Source: Basfia succiniciproducens
Lineage (GTDB): Bacteria; Pseudomonadota; Gammaproteobacteria; Enterobacterales; Pasteurellaceae
Assembly: GCF_011455875.1 (NCBI RefSeq)
Contig: NZ_CP015031.1
Span: 1,717,405-1,781,404 of the forward strand
DNA: 64,000 nt
Direction: 5' to 3'
Shown here: positions 9,229-19,097 of the stretch, piece by piece
How the letters are laid out: the number at the start of each line of letters is the position of its first letter
Numbering within the stretch: position 1 is the first letter of the stretch
The notes under the pieces: model-generated
Database searches by the model: none
What the model was told of the DNA's origin: nothing
Seen by the model: the letters and a program-made list of their open reading frames with translations, nothing else
Made by a program: the position numbers and the translations under genes

Positions 9229-10605
9229 GTGAAAATTATTATTCTTGGCGCGGGTCAAGTGGGTACGACGCTGGCAGAAAATCTGGTAAGCGAAGATAAC
9301 GACATTACCTTAGTAGATAATGAATTGCTCCGTTTAGAAGACTTGCAGGATAAACACGATTTGCGGGTGGTTGCCGGTTCCGCGTCATCGCCGCGCGTAC
9401 TTCGCGAGGCGGGCGCTCCCGATGCCGATTTATTAGTGGCCGTTACCAGTTCCGATGAGGTGAATATGGTCGCCTGTCAAATGGCGTACACCCTATTCCA
9501 TACCCCCACTAAAATTTCACGTATTCGGAATTCCGAATATTTACGGGAAAAAGATAAATTATTTCATAACGATATGATCCCGATTGATCATATTATTTCC
9601 CCTGAAAATCTGGTAACGGAAGAAATTATCCGGTTAATCGACTACCCCGGCGCATTACAGGTCGCCCATTTCGCCGACAGACGCATTAGCCTGGTAGTAT
9701 TAAAAGCCTATTACGGCGGCCCTTTGGTGGGTTATGCCATTTCTATGCTGAAAGAACATTTGCCTTATATCGATTACCGTATCGTGTCTATTTTGCGCCA
9801 CGATAAATTAATTCGTCCGCAAGGTTCAACTATCATTGAAGCGGGTGACGAAATCACCTTTATCAGCGCAACCGTACACATTAAAGCCATTATGGCTGAA
9901 ATTCAGCGTTTGGATAAACCTTATAAGCGCATTATGATTGTAGGCGGCGGCAACATCGGCGCCGGCGTGGCAAAACAATTGGAAGCCGGCTGTAGCGTAA
10001 AATTGATTGAACGTAATGCTGAAAAAGCAAAGTCTCTGGCGGAAAAACTCTCTAACACATTAGTTTTTCACGGCGATGCCTCTGACCAATCTTTATTATT
10101 CGAAGAACATATTGAAAACATCGACGTATTTATCTCGCTCACCAGCGATGATGAGGCCAATATTATGTCGGCATTACTGGCAAAACGGTTAGGTGCCAAA
10201 AAAGCCATGGTGTTAATCCAACGTATGGCGTACATTAATCTCATTCAGGGCGGTACCATTGATATTGCCGTTTCACCGCAACAAGCCACCATTTCCGCCT
10301 TATTGACGCATGTACGAAAAGGCGATGTGAAAAATGTGGTTTCATTACGCCATGGTCTGGCGGAAGCTCTGGAAGTTGTGGTACATGGAGACGCAGCCAC
10401 CTCCAACGTGGTCGGGCGAAAAGTAAGCGAACTGAAACTGCCTCAAGGGGTGATTTTAGGTGCCGTTTTGCGAAATGAAGAAGTGATTATTGCCAAAAAA
10501 CAGGTGGTGATTGAAGAAAACGATCATGTAGTTATCTATTTGAGTGATAAGAAAAATATCAGTGAAATTGAAAAATTGTTCCAACCAAGCGCATTTTTCA
10601 TTTAA
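9229..10605 (+). CDS. trkA: Trk potassium uptake system, NAD-binding subunit TrkA
   Basis: TrkA is the peripheral cytoplasmic subunit that gates the TrkH/TrkG potassium channel. The 458-residue product is full length and has two Rossmann/RCK halves: [13 protein letters not shown] near residue 7 and [14 protein letters not shown] near residue 240, each followed by a TrkA-C-like region. It starts at GTG with AAAAAGGA eight bases before. In E. coli trkA follows def-fmt-rsmB; here it lies before mscL, and def-fmt-rsmB lies 2.3 kb further on, so the block has been split. Confidence 0.95.
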   Translation: MKIIILGAGQVGTTLAENLVSEDNDITLVDNELLRLEDLQDKHDLRVVAGSASSPRVLREAGAPDADLLVAVTSSDEVNMVACQMAYTLFHTPTKISRIRNSEYLREKDKLFHNDMIPIDHIISPENLVTEEIIRLIDYPGALQVAHFADRRISLVVLKAYYGGPLVGYAISMLKEHLPYIDYRIVSILRHDKLIRPQGSTIIEAGDEITFISATVHIKAIMAEIQRLDKPYKRIMIVGGGNIGAGVAKQLEAGCSVKLIERNAEKAKSLAEKLSNTLVFHGDASDQSLLFEEHIENIDVFISLTSDDEANIMSALLAKRLGAKKAMVLIQRMAYINLIQGGTIDIAVSPQQATISALLTHVRKGDVKNVVSLRHGLAEALEVVVHGDAATSNVVGRKVSELKLPQGVILGAVLRNEEVIIAKKQVVIEENDHVVIYLSDKKNISEIEKLFQPSAFFI

Positions 10606-10633
10606 ATAACACAAAATAATCAATTTATATAGG

Positions 10634-10662
10634 TTGTAGGTATTTTAAACAGGCCCTATAAT
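10634..10662 (+). promoter_or_regulatory. Promoter of mscL
   Basis: TTGTAG (10634-10639) and consensus TATAAT (10657-10662) are separated by 17 bp, ending 42 bases before the mscL start codon. It gives mscL a start independent of trkA. Confidence 0.65.
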
Positions 10663-10704
10663 ACGCACTCTTTTTTGATAGCAATTAACTTTAGGAGAAT
10701 ATTT

Positions 10705-11091
10705 ATGAGCTTTATGAAAGAATTCCGCGAATTTGCCATGCGCGGCAACGTTGTTGATATGGCAGTCGGTGTGATCATAGGCGGCGCGTTCGGTAAAATC
10801 GTTAGTTCGTTAGTAGGCGATGTGGTTATGCCTGTGCTGGGTATTTTAACCGGCGGCGTCGATTTCAAGGATTTAAAATTTGTATTAGCGGAAGCCGTAG
10901 GCGAAACGCCGGCAGTTACTTTAAACTACGGTTTATTCATTCAAAACGTATTTGATTTTATCATTATCGCATTTGCCATTTTCATGATGGTGAAAGGCAT
11001 CAACAAACTGAAAAAACCGGTTGAAGAAGCGCCTAAAGGCCCTACTTCAGAAGAATTGTTATCAGAAATTCGCGATTTACTGAAAAAATAG
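10705..11091 (+). CDS. mscL: Large-conductance mechanosensitive channel
   Basis: MscL forms a pentameric inner-membrane pore that opens under membrane tension in hypo-osmotic shock. The 128-residue product has the amphipathic N-terminus [16 protein letters not shown], the pore helix [20 protein letters not shown], a periplasmic loop, a second membrane helix (about residues 72-95) and a charged C-terminal helix ending in LLKK. The ATG at 10705 has TAGGAG correctly placed; a start ten codons upstream is in frame but lies within the leader. Confidence 0.96.
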   Translation: MSFMKEFREFAMRGNVVDMAVGVIIGGAFGKIVSSLVGDVVMPVLGILTGGVDFKDLKFVLAEAVGETPAVTLNYGLFIQNVFDFIIIAFAIFMMVKGINKLKKPVEEAPKGPTSEELLSEIRDLLKK

Positions 11092-11100
11092 CGATTGCGG

Positions 11101-11130
11101 AAAATCTTCCTTTTATCGGGAAGATTTTTT
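11101..11130 (+). terminator. Intrinsic terminator after mscL
   Basis: A perfect 10-bp inverted repeat, AAAATCTTCC / GGAAGATTTT with an 8-base loop, ends in six T. Confidence 0.85.
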
Positions 11131-11170
11131 ATTTAATCTTCATCGTCCAAACTGAATTAAGGGGAGCAAC

Positions 11171-11605
11171 ATGACAGATTTACAAGAACTCCGGGCGGAA
11201 ACCAGAGAAATCATTACCGACTTACTGAACGACGGTAGTGATCCTGATGCGCTTTATATTATCGAACACCATATTGCTCATTATGACTTCGATAAACTAG
11301 AAAAAATTGCCGTTGATGCCTTCAAAGCGGGCTATGAAGTTTCGGAAGCGGAAGAATTTGAAGACGAAAACGGTAAAGTCATTTACTGTTTTGATATTAT
11401 CAGCGAAGTGGAATTAAAACCTGAAATCATTGATTTACAACAGAAAGAAATTCTGCCGATTCTGCAAAAACACAACGGTATTTATGACGGCTGGGGAACT
11501 TATTTTGAAGACCCTAACGCCTCCGACGACGAATACGGCGATGACGGTGAATTCTTTGATGATGAAGACGACTTCGACGACGAAGACGAAAGACCGGTTC
11601 ATTAA
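11171..11605 (+). CDS. rraB: Ribonuclease E inhibitor RraB
   Basis: RraB binds RNase E and changes the composition of the degradosome, slowing decay of a subset of mRNAs. The 144-residue product matches the family throughout: SDPDALYIIEHH near residue 24, EAFK-like DAFKAGYEV, and YDGWGTYFEDPN near residue 108, followed by an acidic tail rich in Asp and Glu. The start has AAGGGGAG nine bases upstream. It lies between mscL and a SIMPL gene and is probably expressed alone or with the latter. Confidence 0.93.
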   Translation: MTDLQELRAETREIITDLLNDGSDPDALYIIEHHIAHYDFDKLEKIAVDAFKAGYEVSEAEEFEDENGKVIYCFDIISEVELKPEIIDLQQKEILPILQKHNGIYDGWGTYFEDPNASDDEYGDDGEFFDDEDDFDDEDERPVH

Positions 11606-11656
11606 TCCGCATACAAACCGCGCCATAAAAGTGCGGTTATTTTTTAGGAAATTTCT

Positions 11657-12361
11657 ATGAAACTCAAATCGTTATTTTGCTTATGTTTGGCGCTCCCGCT
11701 GATGGCGGCGGCGAATAACGAAGCGCCGCAAAACCCTCAAAATATAGTCAGTTTCTCCGCGGAAACGGAAAAAGAAGTACCGCGCGACTTAATGCAGGTT
11801 TCCCTGTATTTACATGAAGAAGGAAACAATTTAAAGAATTTAAACAAAGTTATCGCAGAAAAACTGAACAAAGGTCTAACGCTGATAAAACAGCAGCCTG
11901 CAATAGAAATTCAAAGCAATAACCGCCAAACTCAGGTGCGTTACAACAATAAAAATCAAAAAGACGGTTGGATTGCGACTGCGGAATTAGTACTGCAAAG
12001 TAAAGATTTCAGCCAATTGTCTCAATTGATTGAAGACTTATCGCCACTATTTGCCATCGGCAATATCGAAGCGGCACTTACCAAAGAGGCCGTCGCCGCA
12101 ATGGAAGATGAAATGACCGACAGCGTATTGGCGAAGTTTCAGGCAAAAGCGACATTAATCCAACACAGTTTACAGGCAAAAGGTTACCGTTTGCTGGATA
12201 TCAATATAGATTCCCTCAGTGAACATTACGCCTCACCGATGGTCAATCACGTCACCATGAAAATGGCGGTAGCGGAACAAGCGGCGCCGGTACAACTGGA
12301 AAGCGGGAAAACCCGTTTAAAAGCCATTGCCCGCGGGCGCATTGAATTGATTAAAGAATAA
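11657..12361 (+). CDS. SIMPL domain (DUF541) periplasmic protein
   Basis: The 234-residue product has a Sec signal peptide (MKLKSLFCLCLALPLMAAA, cleavage near residue 19-20), then the SIMPL/DUF541 fold: ISFSAE-like VSFSAETEKEVPRD, an alternating beta region, and a C-terminal repeat of the domain ending in IARGRIELIKE. E. coli YggE, of this family, is linked to reduced oxidative stress; other members bind IRAK in mammals or form channel-like rings. The function here is not known. A USS lies in the 51-bp gap after rraB, and AGGA precedes the ATG. Confidence 0.8.
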   Translation: MKLKSLFCLCLALPLMAAANNEAPQNPQNIVSFSAETEKEVPRDLMQVSLYLHEEGNNLKNLNKVIAEKLNKGLTLIKQQPAIEIQSNNRQTQVRYNNKNQKDGWIATAELVLQSKDFSQLSQLIEDLSPLFAIGNIEAALTKEAVAAMEDEMTDSVLAKFQAKATLIQHSLQAKGYRLLDINIDSLSEHYASPMVNHVTMKMAVAEQAAPVQLESGKTRLKAIARGRIELIKE

Positions 12362-12486
12362 AAACCTTCCGGCGACGGACGCTTTAAAAATACTTGAGAC
12401 CGCCGCAAGCCCTAATTGAGCATGACAGGCTTTGATAAATCCTATACAATACGGAAAAATTTTTTTAACCATAAAATGAGGTCAAA

Positions 12487-13164
12487 ATGAAAGTTGCTAA
12501 GAATATTGTTGTAGGCATTGCTTACCAGGTTCGCACGGAAGACGGCGTATTAGTAGATGAAGCGCCAACCAACCAACCTTTAGAATATTTACAAGGTCAC
12601 AACAATTTAGTTATCGGCTTAGAAAACGCATTGGAAGGCAAAGCGGTCGGCGATAAATTTGAAGTACGCGTAAAACCGGAAGAAGGTTATGGCGAATACA
12701 ATGAAAATATGGTACAACGCGTCCCGAAAGACGTATTTGTAGGGGTTGACGAATTAGCGGTAGGCATGCGTTTTATCGCCGATACGGACATGGGCCCGTT
12801 GCCTGTGGTTATCACCGAAGTCAGTGAAAATGATGTGGTTGTTGACGGCAACCATATGTTAGCCGGTCAGGAATTATTATTCACCGTAGAAGTTGTTTCC
12901 GCCCGTGAAGCGACACCGGAAGAAATCGCTCACGGTCATATCCATTCTGGCGATCATGATCACGGTCATGGCGGCTGCGGTTGCGGTGGTCACGGTCATG
13001 AGCACGATCACGACCATAGTCACGGTGGTTGCGGCTGCGGCGGTCACGGTCATCATCATGATCACGGCCATGATCACCATCACGGCGAAGGCTGTTGCGG
13101 CGGACATGGCAAAAAAGAAGGTCATGGTCACGGCAACTGCGGTTGTGGCGGACACGGTCACTAA
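12487..13164 (+). CDS. slyD: FKBP-type peptidyl-prolyl isomerase with metal-binding tail
   Basis: SlyD is a cytoplasmic prolyl isomerase/chaperone and a nickel chaperone for hydrogenase maturation. Residues 1-70 form the FKBP half (LVIGLENALEGKAVGD), with the inserted-flap domain at about 75-130 and the return of FKBP near 140. From about residue 150 the tail is almost pure His, Gly, Cys and Asp, with repeated GCGCGGHGH units: far more metal ligands than a usual SlyD, and the 225-residue protein is longer than the E. coli one (196). Low-complexity tails vary by repeat expansion. GAGG precedes the ATG. Confidence 0.93.
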   Translation: MKVAKNIVVGIAYQVRTEDGVLVDEAPTNQPLEYLQGHNNLVIGLENALEGKAVGDKFEVRVKPEEGYGEYNENMVQRVPKDVFVGVDELAVGMRFIADTDMGPLPVVITEVSENDVVVDGNHMLAGQELLFTVEVVSAREATPEEIAHGHIHSGDHDHGHGGCGCGGHGHEHDHDHSHGGCGCGGHGHHHDHGHDHHHGEGCCGGHGKKEGHGHGNCGCGGHGH

Positions 13165-13244
13165 TCTTTTTAGTGTTTGCAATCCTTGAAAGGATTGTTC
13201 CGCTTCGGATTGGCAACGCCAACATTAAAAAAATGCTGTTTTAT

Positions 13245-13285
13245 GACCGCACTTTGTATTGCGAATCAAAGTGCGGTCTCTTTTT
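13245..13285 (+). terminator. slyD terminator built from two uptake signals
   Basis: GACCGCACTTTG (13245-13256) and CAAAGTGCGGTC (13267-13278) form a perfect 12-bp stem with a 10-base loop, followed by TCTTTTT. It lies 80 bases after slyD and ahead of def. Confidence 0.8.
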
Positions 13286-13402
13286 GTAAATTTTTCCTAT
13301 TAATGCAATTCTGCAAAACCATATAATTTTAGTTAAAAAATCATGAAAAAGTCTGTAAAATAGCCGAATTAAATGCTAACAATTTTATAACAAAGAGAGA
13401 CT

Positions 13403-13918
13403 ATGAGCGTATTAAACGTACTTATTTATCCGGATGAGCGCTTAAAAACCATCGCCGAACCCGTTACCGAATTCAATGACGAATTACAGACTTTCATTGA
13501 CGATATGTTTGAAACCATGTATCAGGAAGAAGGAATCGGTCTGGCGGCTACGCAGGTTGACGTACATAAACGGGTTATCACCATTGATGTCACCGGAGAA
13601 AAAACCGAACAATTGGTGTTAATCAATCCCGAATTACTTGACGGAGAAGGGGAAACAGGTATCGAAGAAGGTTGTTTATCCCTGCCCGGCTTGCGCGGTT
13701 TCGTACCCCGCAAAGAAAAAGTAACGGTGAAAGCGCTAAACCGCCAAGGTGAAGAATTTACCCTTCATGCGGACGGCTTGTTGGCAATTTGCATTCAGCA
13801 CGAAATAGATCACTTAAACGGTATTGTCTTCGCCGATTATTTATCGCCGCTGAAACGCAACCGTATGAAAGAAAAATTAGTGAAACTGCAAAAACAGATT
13901 TCACGCCATCAAGCTTAA
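13403..13918 (+). CDS. def: Peptide deformylase
   Basis: Def removes the N-formyl group from nascent proteins at the ribosome exit, using a metal ion (Fe2+ in vivo). The 171-residue product contains all three motifs: GIGLAATQ (about 44-51), EGCLSLPG (about 89-96, metal-ligand Cys) and QHEIDHLNG (about 132-140, two metal His and catalytic Glu). It is first in a def-fmt-rsmB group; the formyl group it removes is the one Fmt adds. Confidence 0.97.
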   Translation: MSVLNVLIYPDERLKTIAEPVTEFNDELQTFIDDMFETMYQEEGIGLAATQVDVHKRVITIDVTGEKTEQLVLINPELLDGEGETGIEEGCLSLPGLRGFVPRKEKVTVKALNRQGEEFTLHADGLLAICIQHEIDHLNGIVFADYLSPLKRNRMKEKLVKLQKQISRHQA

Positions 13919-13985
13919 TTATCCCAGGGCTTCCGATTTTAAAGGAAGCCATTTCATTTTCAGCCCGTTTTTAACGTAGAACATT

Positions 13986-14942
13986 ATGATGAAACCGCTA
14001 AAAATTATATTCGCCGGCACACCGGATTTCGCCGCCCAACATTTACAGGCTTTACTTAATTCACATCATCAGGTGATTGCGGTTTATACGCGGCCGGACA
14101 AACCCGCCGGACGCGGTAAAAAACTGCAGGCAAGTCCGGTAAAACAACTTGCCGAGCAATATAACATTCCCGTTTATCAGCCGAAATCACTGCGCAAAGA
14201 AGAGGCGCAAGCTCAGTTGGCGCAACTGCAGGCGGATGTGATGGTAGTGGTTGCTTACGGCTTGATTCTGCCGAAAGCGGTGTTGGAAATGCCGCGTTTA
14301 GGCTGCCTGAACGTACATGGTTCCATTCTTCCCCGCTGGCGCGGAGCCGCGCCTATTCAGCGGGCTATTTGGGCGGGCGACAAACAAACCGGCGTGACCA
14401 TTATGCAAATGGACGAAGGTTTGGATACCGGCGATATGTTACACAAAGTTTATTGCGATATCACGGCGGAGGAAACGTCCGCGAGCCTTTACCATAAACT
14501 TGCAACCCTCGCGCCGCCGGCTTTAATCGACGTATTGGACGAGTTGGAAAGCGGAAAGTTTATCGCCGAAAAACAAGAAGATTCAAAATCCAATTACGCG
14601 GAAAAACTGTCTAAGGAAGAGGCAAAACTGGATTGGTCGCTTTCCGCCGCACAACTTGAACGTAATATCCGCGCATTTAATCCCGCACCGGTGGCATTTC
14701 TTACCGTGCCGGTAAATGAAGCGGAAGAACGGATTAAGGTTTACCGGGCGGAAGTTCTCCCTCATCAAAACAGTGCTGCCGGCACGGTGCTGGCTTTCGA
14801 TAAAAAAGGCTTACAGATCGCCACGGCGGAAGGCGTACTGAACATTCAGCAACTTCAACCTTCCGGTAAAAAACCCATGTCCGTGCAAGACTTTTTAAAC
14901 GGTCGTGCCGATTGGTTCGTCTTAGGTCAGGTGCTTAACTAA
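13986..14942 (+). CDS. fmt: Methionyl-tRNA formyltransferase
   Basis: Fmt transfers a formyl group from 10-formyl-THF to Met-tRNA(fMet) for initiation. The 318-residue product has [15 protein letters not shown] at the start, [13 protein letters not shown] with the flexible loop near residue 40, the catalytic Asn-His-Asp set in [16 protein letters not shown] near 108, and [10 protein letters not shown] near 143, followed by the C-terminal tRNA-binding domain. Two adjacent ATG codons (13986, 13989) could start it. Its stop overlaps the rsmB start by one base (TAATG), indicating translational coupling. Confidence 0.96.
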   Translation: MMKPLKIIFAGTPDFAAQHLQALLNSHHQVIAVYTRPDKPAGRGKKLQASPVKQLAEQYNIPVYQPKSLRKEEAQAQLAQLQADVMVVVAYGLILPKAVLEMPRLGCLNVHGSILPRWRGAAPIQRAIWAGDKQTGVTIMQMDEGLDTGDMLHKVYCDITAEETSASLYHKLATLAPPALIDVLDELESGKFIAEKQEDSKSNYAEKLSKEEAKLDWSLSAAQLERNIRAFNPAPVAFLTVPVNEAEERIKVYRAEVLPHQNSAAGTVLAFDKKGLQIATAEGVLNIQQLQPSGKKPMSVQDFLNGRADWFVLGQVLN

Positions 14943-16354
14943 TGAAAAATTCAGCAAAAACGACCGCACTTTTAAGCCCGAAAAAAGCATTCAAACGCCC
15001 TCAAACTCCGGCACATAAAAAAATACAATCCGTACGCGCTTTAAGCGCGCGGATTATTTTGCAGGTATTGGATCAGGGCAAATCGCTCTCGGCATTAATT
15101 CCCGAATTGCAATCACAGGTAAAAGCACAGGATTTACCGCTTTTGCAGGAAATCTGTTTCGGTGTTTGTCGGGTACTGCCCCGCTTGGAACAAATTATTA
15201 AAAAGCTGGTCGATAAACCTTTGAAAGGTAAAACCCGTATTGTGCATTGTCTGCTGTTGGTCGGGTTATATCAAATTCTTTATACCAGAATCCCTGCTCA
15301 CGCCGCAGTTGATGAAGTGGTTAATGCGACCTCGGCGTTAAAGTCGGAGAATTTCCGCGGTTTAGTTAACGGAGTATTGCGCCGTTTTCTGCGCGAACAA
15401 CAGGAAATTCTGGCGGTTGTCGATAAAAACTGGCAAACCCTTCACCCGGAATGGTTTGTCAACAAATTGAAAAAAGCTTATCCGAACTGGCGTGAAATTA
15501 TAGAAGCGAATAATCAAAAACCGCCGATGTGGATTCGGGTCAATCAACAACTTTGTACGACGGAAAACTACCGCACTTTATTATTAACCGAGCAAGAGCT
15601 GGATTCCTTTAAGGACGAAAACCCTAATGCATTACGCCTGGCACAACCTACGGCAGTACAAAACCTGCCTCATTTTACCGAAGGCTGGGTAACGGTTCAG
15701 GACGTACACGCGCAATGGTCTGCCCTTTTGCTGGAAGCTAAAAACGGCGATCTCATTCTTGACGCCTGCGCGGCGCCCGGCGGAAAAACCACCCATATAT
15801 TGGAACTGGCGCCGCAGGCAAAAGTAATTGCGCTGGATGTGGAACAAAGCCGTTTGAACCGCGTAGCGGAAAATCTTGCCCGCTTAAATCAACAAGCGGT
15901 ACTGATTTGCGGCGACGCCACCAAACCGGATGATTGGCTCCCGAATGCTGCCGAACGGCTTATAGGCAAAAAAACCGATCTGCAATTCGACCGTATTTTA
16001 CTTGATGCGCCATGTTCGGCTACGGGAGTGATTCGTCGCCATCCGGATATAAAATGGTTGCGTCAGGAGCAAGATATTGGTCAGTTAGCGGCATTACAGC
16101 AACAAATTCTGACCGCACTTTGGAAAAAATTGAAACCAAACGGCATATTGTTATATGCGACCTGTTCATTGCTGCCGCAGGAAAACAGCGAACAAATCCG
16201 AACTTTCTTAGCTAACATGCCAGATGCGAAATTAGAACCGCTGCCCTTTGCTACACAGGAAAATGAAATCGGTAAACAGTTTATTCCGAGCGAATTTTCA
16301 GGTGACGGCTTCTACTACGCAAAACTAAGAAAAACCGATAACAAGGGCGGTTGA
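14942..16354 (+). CDS. rsmB: 16S rRNA m5C967 methyltransferase
   Basis: RsmB methylates C967 of 16S rRNA with SAM. The 470-residue product has the NusB-like RNA-binding domain (about residues 30-170) and the RsmB/NOP2 methyltransferase domain: [10 protein letters not shown] near 276, LDVEQSRL near 300, the LDAPCSATG motif near 357 and the second catalytic Cys in YATCSLL near 406. The N-terminus is about 35-40 residues longer than the E. coli protein and is Lys-rich; a USS core at 14962-14970 lies inside this extension. The one-base overlap with fmt supports the upstream start, though an internal start cannot be excluded. Confidence 0.94.
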   Translation: MKNSAKTTALLSPKKAFKRPQTPAHKKIQSVRALSARIILQVLDQGKSLSALIPELQSQVKAQDLPLLQEICFGVCRVLPRLEQIIKKLVDKPLKGKTRIVHCLLLVGLYQILYTRIPAHAAVDEVVNATSALKSENFRGLVNGVLRRFLREQQEILAVVDKNWQTLHPEWFVNKLKKAYPNWREIIEANNQKPPMWIRVNQQLCTTENYRTLLLTEQELDSFKDENPNALRLAQPTAVQNLPHFTEGWVTVQDVHAQWSALLLEAKNGDLILDACAAPGGKTTHILELAPQAKVIALDVEQSRLNRVAENLARLNQQAVLICGDATKPDDWLPNAAERLIGKKTDLQFDRILLDAPCSATGVIRRHPDIKWLRQEQDIGQLAALQQQILTALWKKLKPNGILLYATCSLLPQENSEQIRTFLANMPDAKLEPLPFATQENEIGKQFIPSEFSGDGFYYAKLRKTDNKGG

Positions 16355-16360
16355 TAAGTT

Positions 16361-16397
16361 AAAAAGCCTGTAACCGTTTATAAGTTACAGGCTTTTT
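16361..16397. terminator. Bidirectional terminator between rsmB and nagA
   Basis: AAAAAGCCTGTAAC (16361-16374) pairs perfectly with GTTACAGGCTTTTT (16384-16397). Flanking A and T runs make it usable from both sides, and the genes converge on it. Confidence 0.88.
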
Positions 16398-16403
16398 AAT
16401 AGA

Positions 16404-17546
16404 TTAAGCAAATTTCCACTCACCGTTTACCGACGTACCCACAATATCAAAATTGTGAGTAAATGCGGTTAAATTAGCGATTTTCCCCGCTTCAATAGAG
16501 CCTAAACGGTCGTCTACCTTTATGGCTTTTGCCGGGTAATAATTACACATGCGTAAGGTTTCTTCTAACGGGATACCCACTTGTTCCACCGCATTTCTGA
16601 TTGATTCAATCATAGTAACCGCCGAACCGCCAAGCGTACCGTTTGCCTCATAGCATTTACCATTGCGCACATAAACGGTTTTCCCCACAAACGTAAATTG
16701 CTCGATATCGGCGCCTGCCGCTGCGGTAGCATCGGTTACCAAACAAAGTTTGTCGCCTTTTGCCCGTTTAGCAATCAAAATATTGCCGAACGCTACGTGC
16801 AAACCGTCGGCAATAATGCCGCTGTAAACTTCGTCGGAATCCAACACCGCGCCGACTACGCCCATAGCACGCCCGGAGCTTACCGGTGACATGGCGTTAT
16901 GTAAATGAGTGGCAAAACTTGCGCCTTGAGCAAACGCCCGTTTCGCCTGTTCATAAGTGCCGTTGGAATGCCCTACGGAAACAATAATGCCTTTTTCTAC
17001 AAATTCGCCGGCATATTGCATGGCCGGGTTTTCCGCCGCAATAGTGATTTTACTGATAACATCGGCGTTATCCAGCAAAAATGCCTTCATTTCAGGGCTG
17101 ATTTCACGGATATATTCCTCGCGGTGTACCCCTTTTTTCTCCACGCTTAAATAAGGGCCTTCCAAATGCAATCCGAGCGCCTGGTTTTTATGTTTCGCTA
17201 AATAATCTCGCATAATTTTGACCGCACTTTTCATATCTTCATCCGGGGATGTAATAAAGGTCGGCAAATAGCTGGTCGTGCCTGATTTTAAATTGGTCTC
17301 CTGCATAATTTCCAGGGTTTTGACACTGATGTCTTCGTTAAACATCACACCGCCGCAGCCGTTAAGTTGCAAATCAATAAAACCGGCGGTTAAATTACTG
17401 CCTTTTAAATCGATCCGTTGGATTTCCGGTATCAATTCTCTTTCAGGTAATACGGCTTGAATTTTATCTTTCTCAACAATCACGGCATGCTCGTAAAGCA
17501 CGTTTTTTGCCGTATAAATCACACAATTTGTTAACGCATATTTCAT
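16404..17546 (-). CDS. nagA: N-acetylglucosamine-6-phosphate deacetylase
   Basis: NagA converts GlcNAc-6-P to glucosamine-6-P and acetate in amino sugar catabolism and cell-wall recycling. The 380-residue amidohydrolase has GFIDLQLNG near residue 57, LHLEGPYLS with metal Glu near 128, GHSNGTYEQA near 192, HLHNAMSPVSSGR near 213 and the catalytic Asp in LVTDATAAAG near 268. A GAGGGAAGAG ribosome site precedes the ATG. It lies 51 bases after nagB, with a terminator-like hairpin in the gap. A USS lies inside near 17220. Confidence 0.95.
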   Translation of the reverse strand: MKYALTNCVIYTAKNVLYEHAVIVEKDKIQAVLPERELIPEIQRIDLKGSNLTAGFIDLQLNGCGGVMFNEDISVKTLEIMQETNLKSGTTSYLPTFITSPDEDMKSAVKIMRDYLAKHKNQALGLHLEGPYLSVEKKGVHREEYIREISPEMKAFLLDNADVISKITIAAENPAMQYAGEFVEKGIIVSVGHSNGTYEQAKRAFAQGASFATHLHNAMSPVSSGRAMGVVGAVLDSDEVYSGIIADGLHVAFGNILIAKRAKGDKLCLVTDATAAAGADIEQFTFVGKTVYVRNGKCYEANGTLGGSAVTMIESIRNAVEQVGIPLEETLRMCNYYPAKAIKVDDRLGSIEAGKIANLTAFTHNFDIVGTSVNGEWKFA

Positions 17547-17564
17547 TTATATCTCTTCCCTCAA

Positions 17565-17592
17565 TGAAAAAGGACGCGTTAATTTGCGTCCT
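17565..17592 (-). terminator. Hairpin between nagB and nagA (attenuator or weak terminator)
   Basis: On the minus strand AGGACGC, an 8-base loop and GCGTCCT are followed by TTTTTC. It would lower nagA relative to nagB, or stop nagB transcripts. Confidence 0.55.
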
Positions 17593-17597
17593 GATAT

Positions 17598-18401
17598 TTA
17601 AATCACCGAATGGATGGCATAAGCTTCCAGCTCTGTAAAATATTTCACCGTTTTCACTTTCAGCTCTTGGGTAGCGGGCTCATCACAAACTACAATACTA
17701 TGACGATGTAATTGTAAAGTGCTTACCGTCCATAAGTGATTCACAGCTCCTTCTACGCAGGCCTGTAATGCCAGCGCTTTTTGATGTCCCGTAATCAGCA
17801 ACATGACTTCTTCCGCATCAAGCAAGGTGGCGACACCAATAGTTAAGGCATATTTCGGCACTTGACTCACATCATTATTAAAGAAACGCGAATTGGCTAT
17901 TAAAGTATCCGGCGTTAAGGTTTTAATTCTGGTGCGGGAACTTAAAGAAGAAGCGGGTTCATTAAAGGCAATATGCCCGTCCACACCGACACCGCCCATA
18001 AACAGATTAATTTTACCGTAAGATTTGATTTTTTCTTCATAACGACGGCATTCCGCATCATGATCCGGCGTATTGCCGTCTAAAATATTAATATTCTTTT
18101 CCGGAATATCCACATGATTAAAAAAATTATTATACATAAACGAATGATAGCTTTGCGGGTGCTCTTTCGGCAAACCCACATATTCATCCATATTAAAGGT
18201 AACCACATGTTTAAAACTGACTTTACCTGCCTGATATAATTTAATTAATTCCCGATAAGTTTTTAACGGCGTACCGCCTGTGGGCAAGCCCAGCACAAAG
18301 GGGCGATCCTCAGTGGGATTAAAAGCATTAATCCGATCAACAATATGTTGAGCCGACCATTTTGCCACCTGTTCATCGTTTTTTAAAGGAATTAAACGCA
18401 T
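17598..18401 (-). CDS. nagB: Glucosamine-6-phosphate deaminase
   Basis: NagB isomerises and deaminates glucosamine-6-P to fructose-6-P and ammonia, feeding amino sugars into glycolysis. The 267-residue product is full length and has [12 protein letters not shown] near residue 38, NMDEYVGLP with the catalytic Asp near 72, and [17 protein letters not shown] with the ring-opening His near 143. A good TAGGAG precedes the ATG. It is the middle gene of nanQ-nagB-nagA; no NagC operator was evident in the 139-bp gap upstream. Confidence 0.97.
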   Translation of the reverse strand: MRLIPLKNDEQVAKWSAQHIVDRINAFNPTEDRPFVLGLPTGGTPLKTYRELIKLYQAGKVSFKHVVTFNMDEYVGLPKEHPQSYHSFMYNNFFNHVDIPEKNINILDGNTPDHDAECRRYEEKIKSYGKINLFMGGVGVDGHIAFNEPASSLSSRTRIKTLTPDTLIANSRFFNNDVSQVPKYALTIGVATLLDAEEVMLLITGHQKALALQACVEGAVNHLWTVSTLQLHRHSIVVCDEPATQELKVKTVKYFTELEAYAIHSVI

Positions 18402-18540
18402 TATATTCTCCTAAATTCAATACAAATAATCCAAAACCGGTCCCGCTTGCAAAATAACGGGCAGAAAAGAAAATCCGGCATTTCGCAAAACCTATCCTGC
18501 AATGCATTCTTTCATTTTTAAGCGTGAAAAATAAATGAAA

Positions 18541-19032
<492 letters not shown>

Positions 19033-19097
19033 TTATTCGCCAACGAGCCGATTCGCCCGATCCCTATTATAGTTCTGATAAATCTTATCTTCTTCTA

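Noticed and set aside
12877..13289. Several open frames on both strands over the slyD tail
   Set aside because: The low-complexity His/Gly/Cys coding repeat leaves all frames open; none has a ribosome site or a family match.
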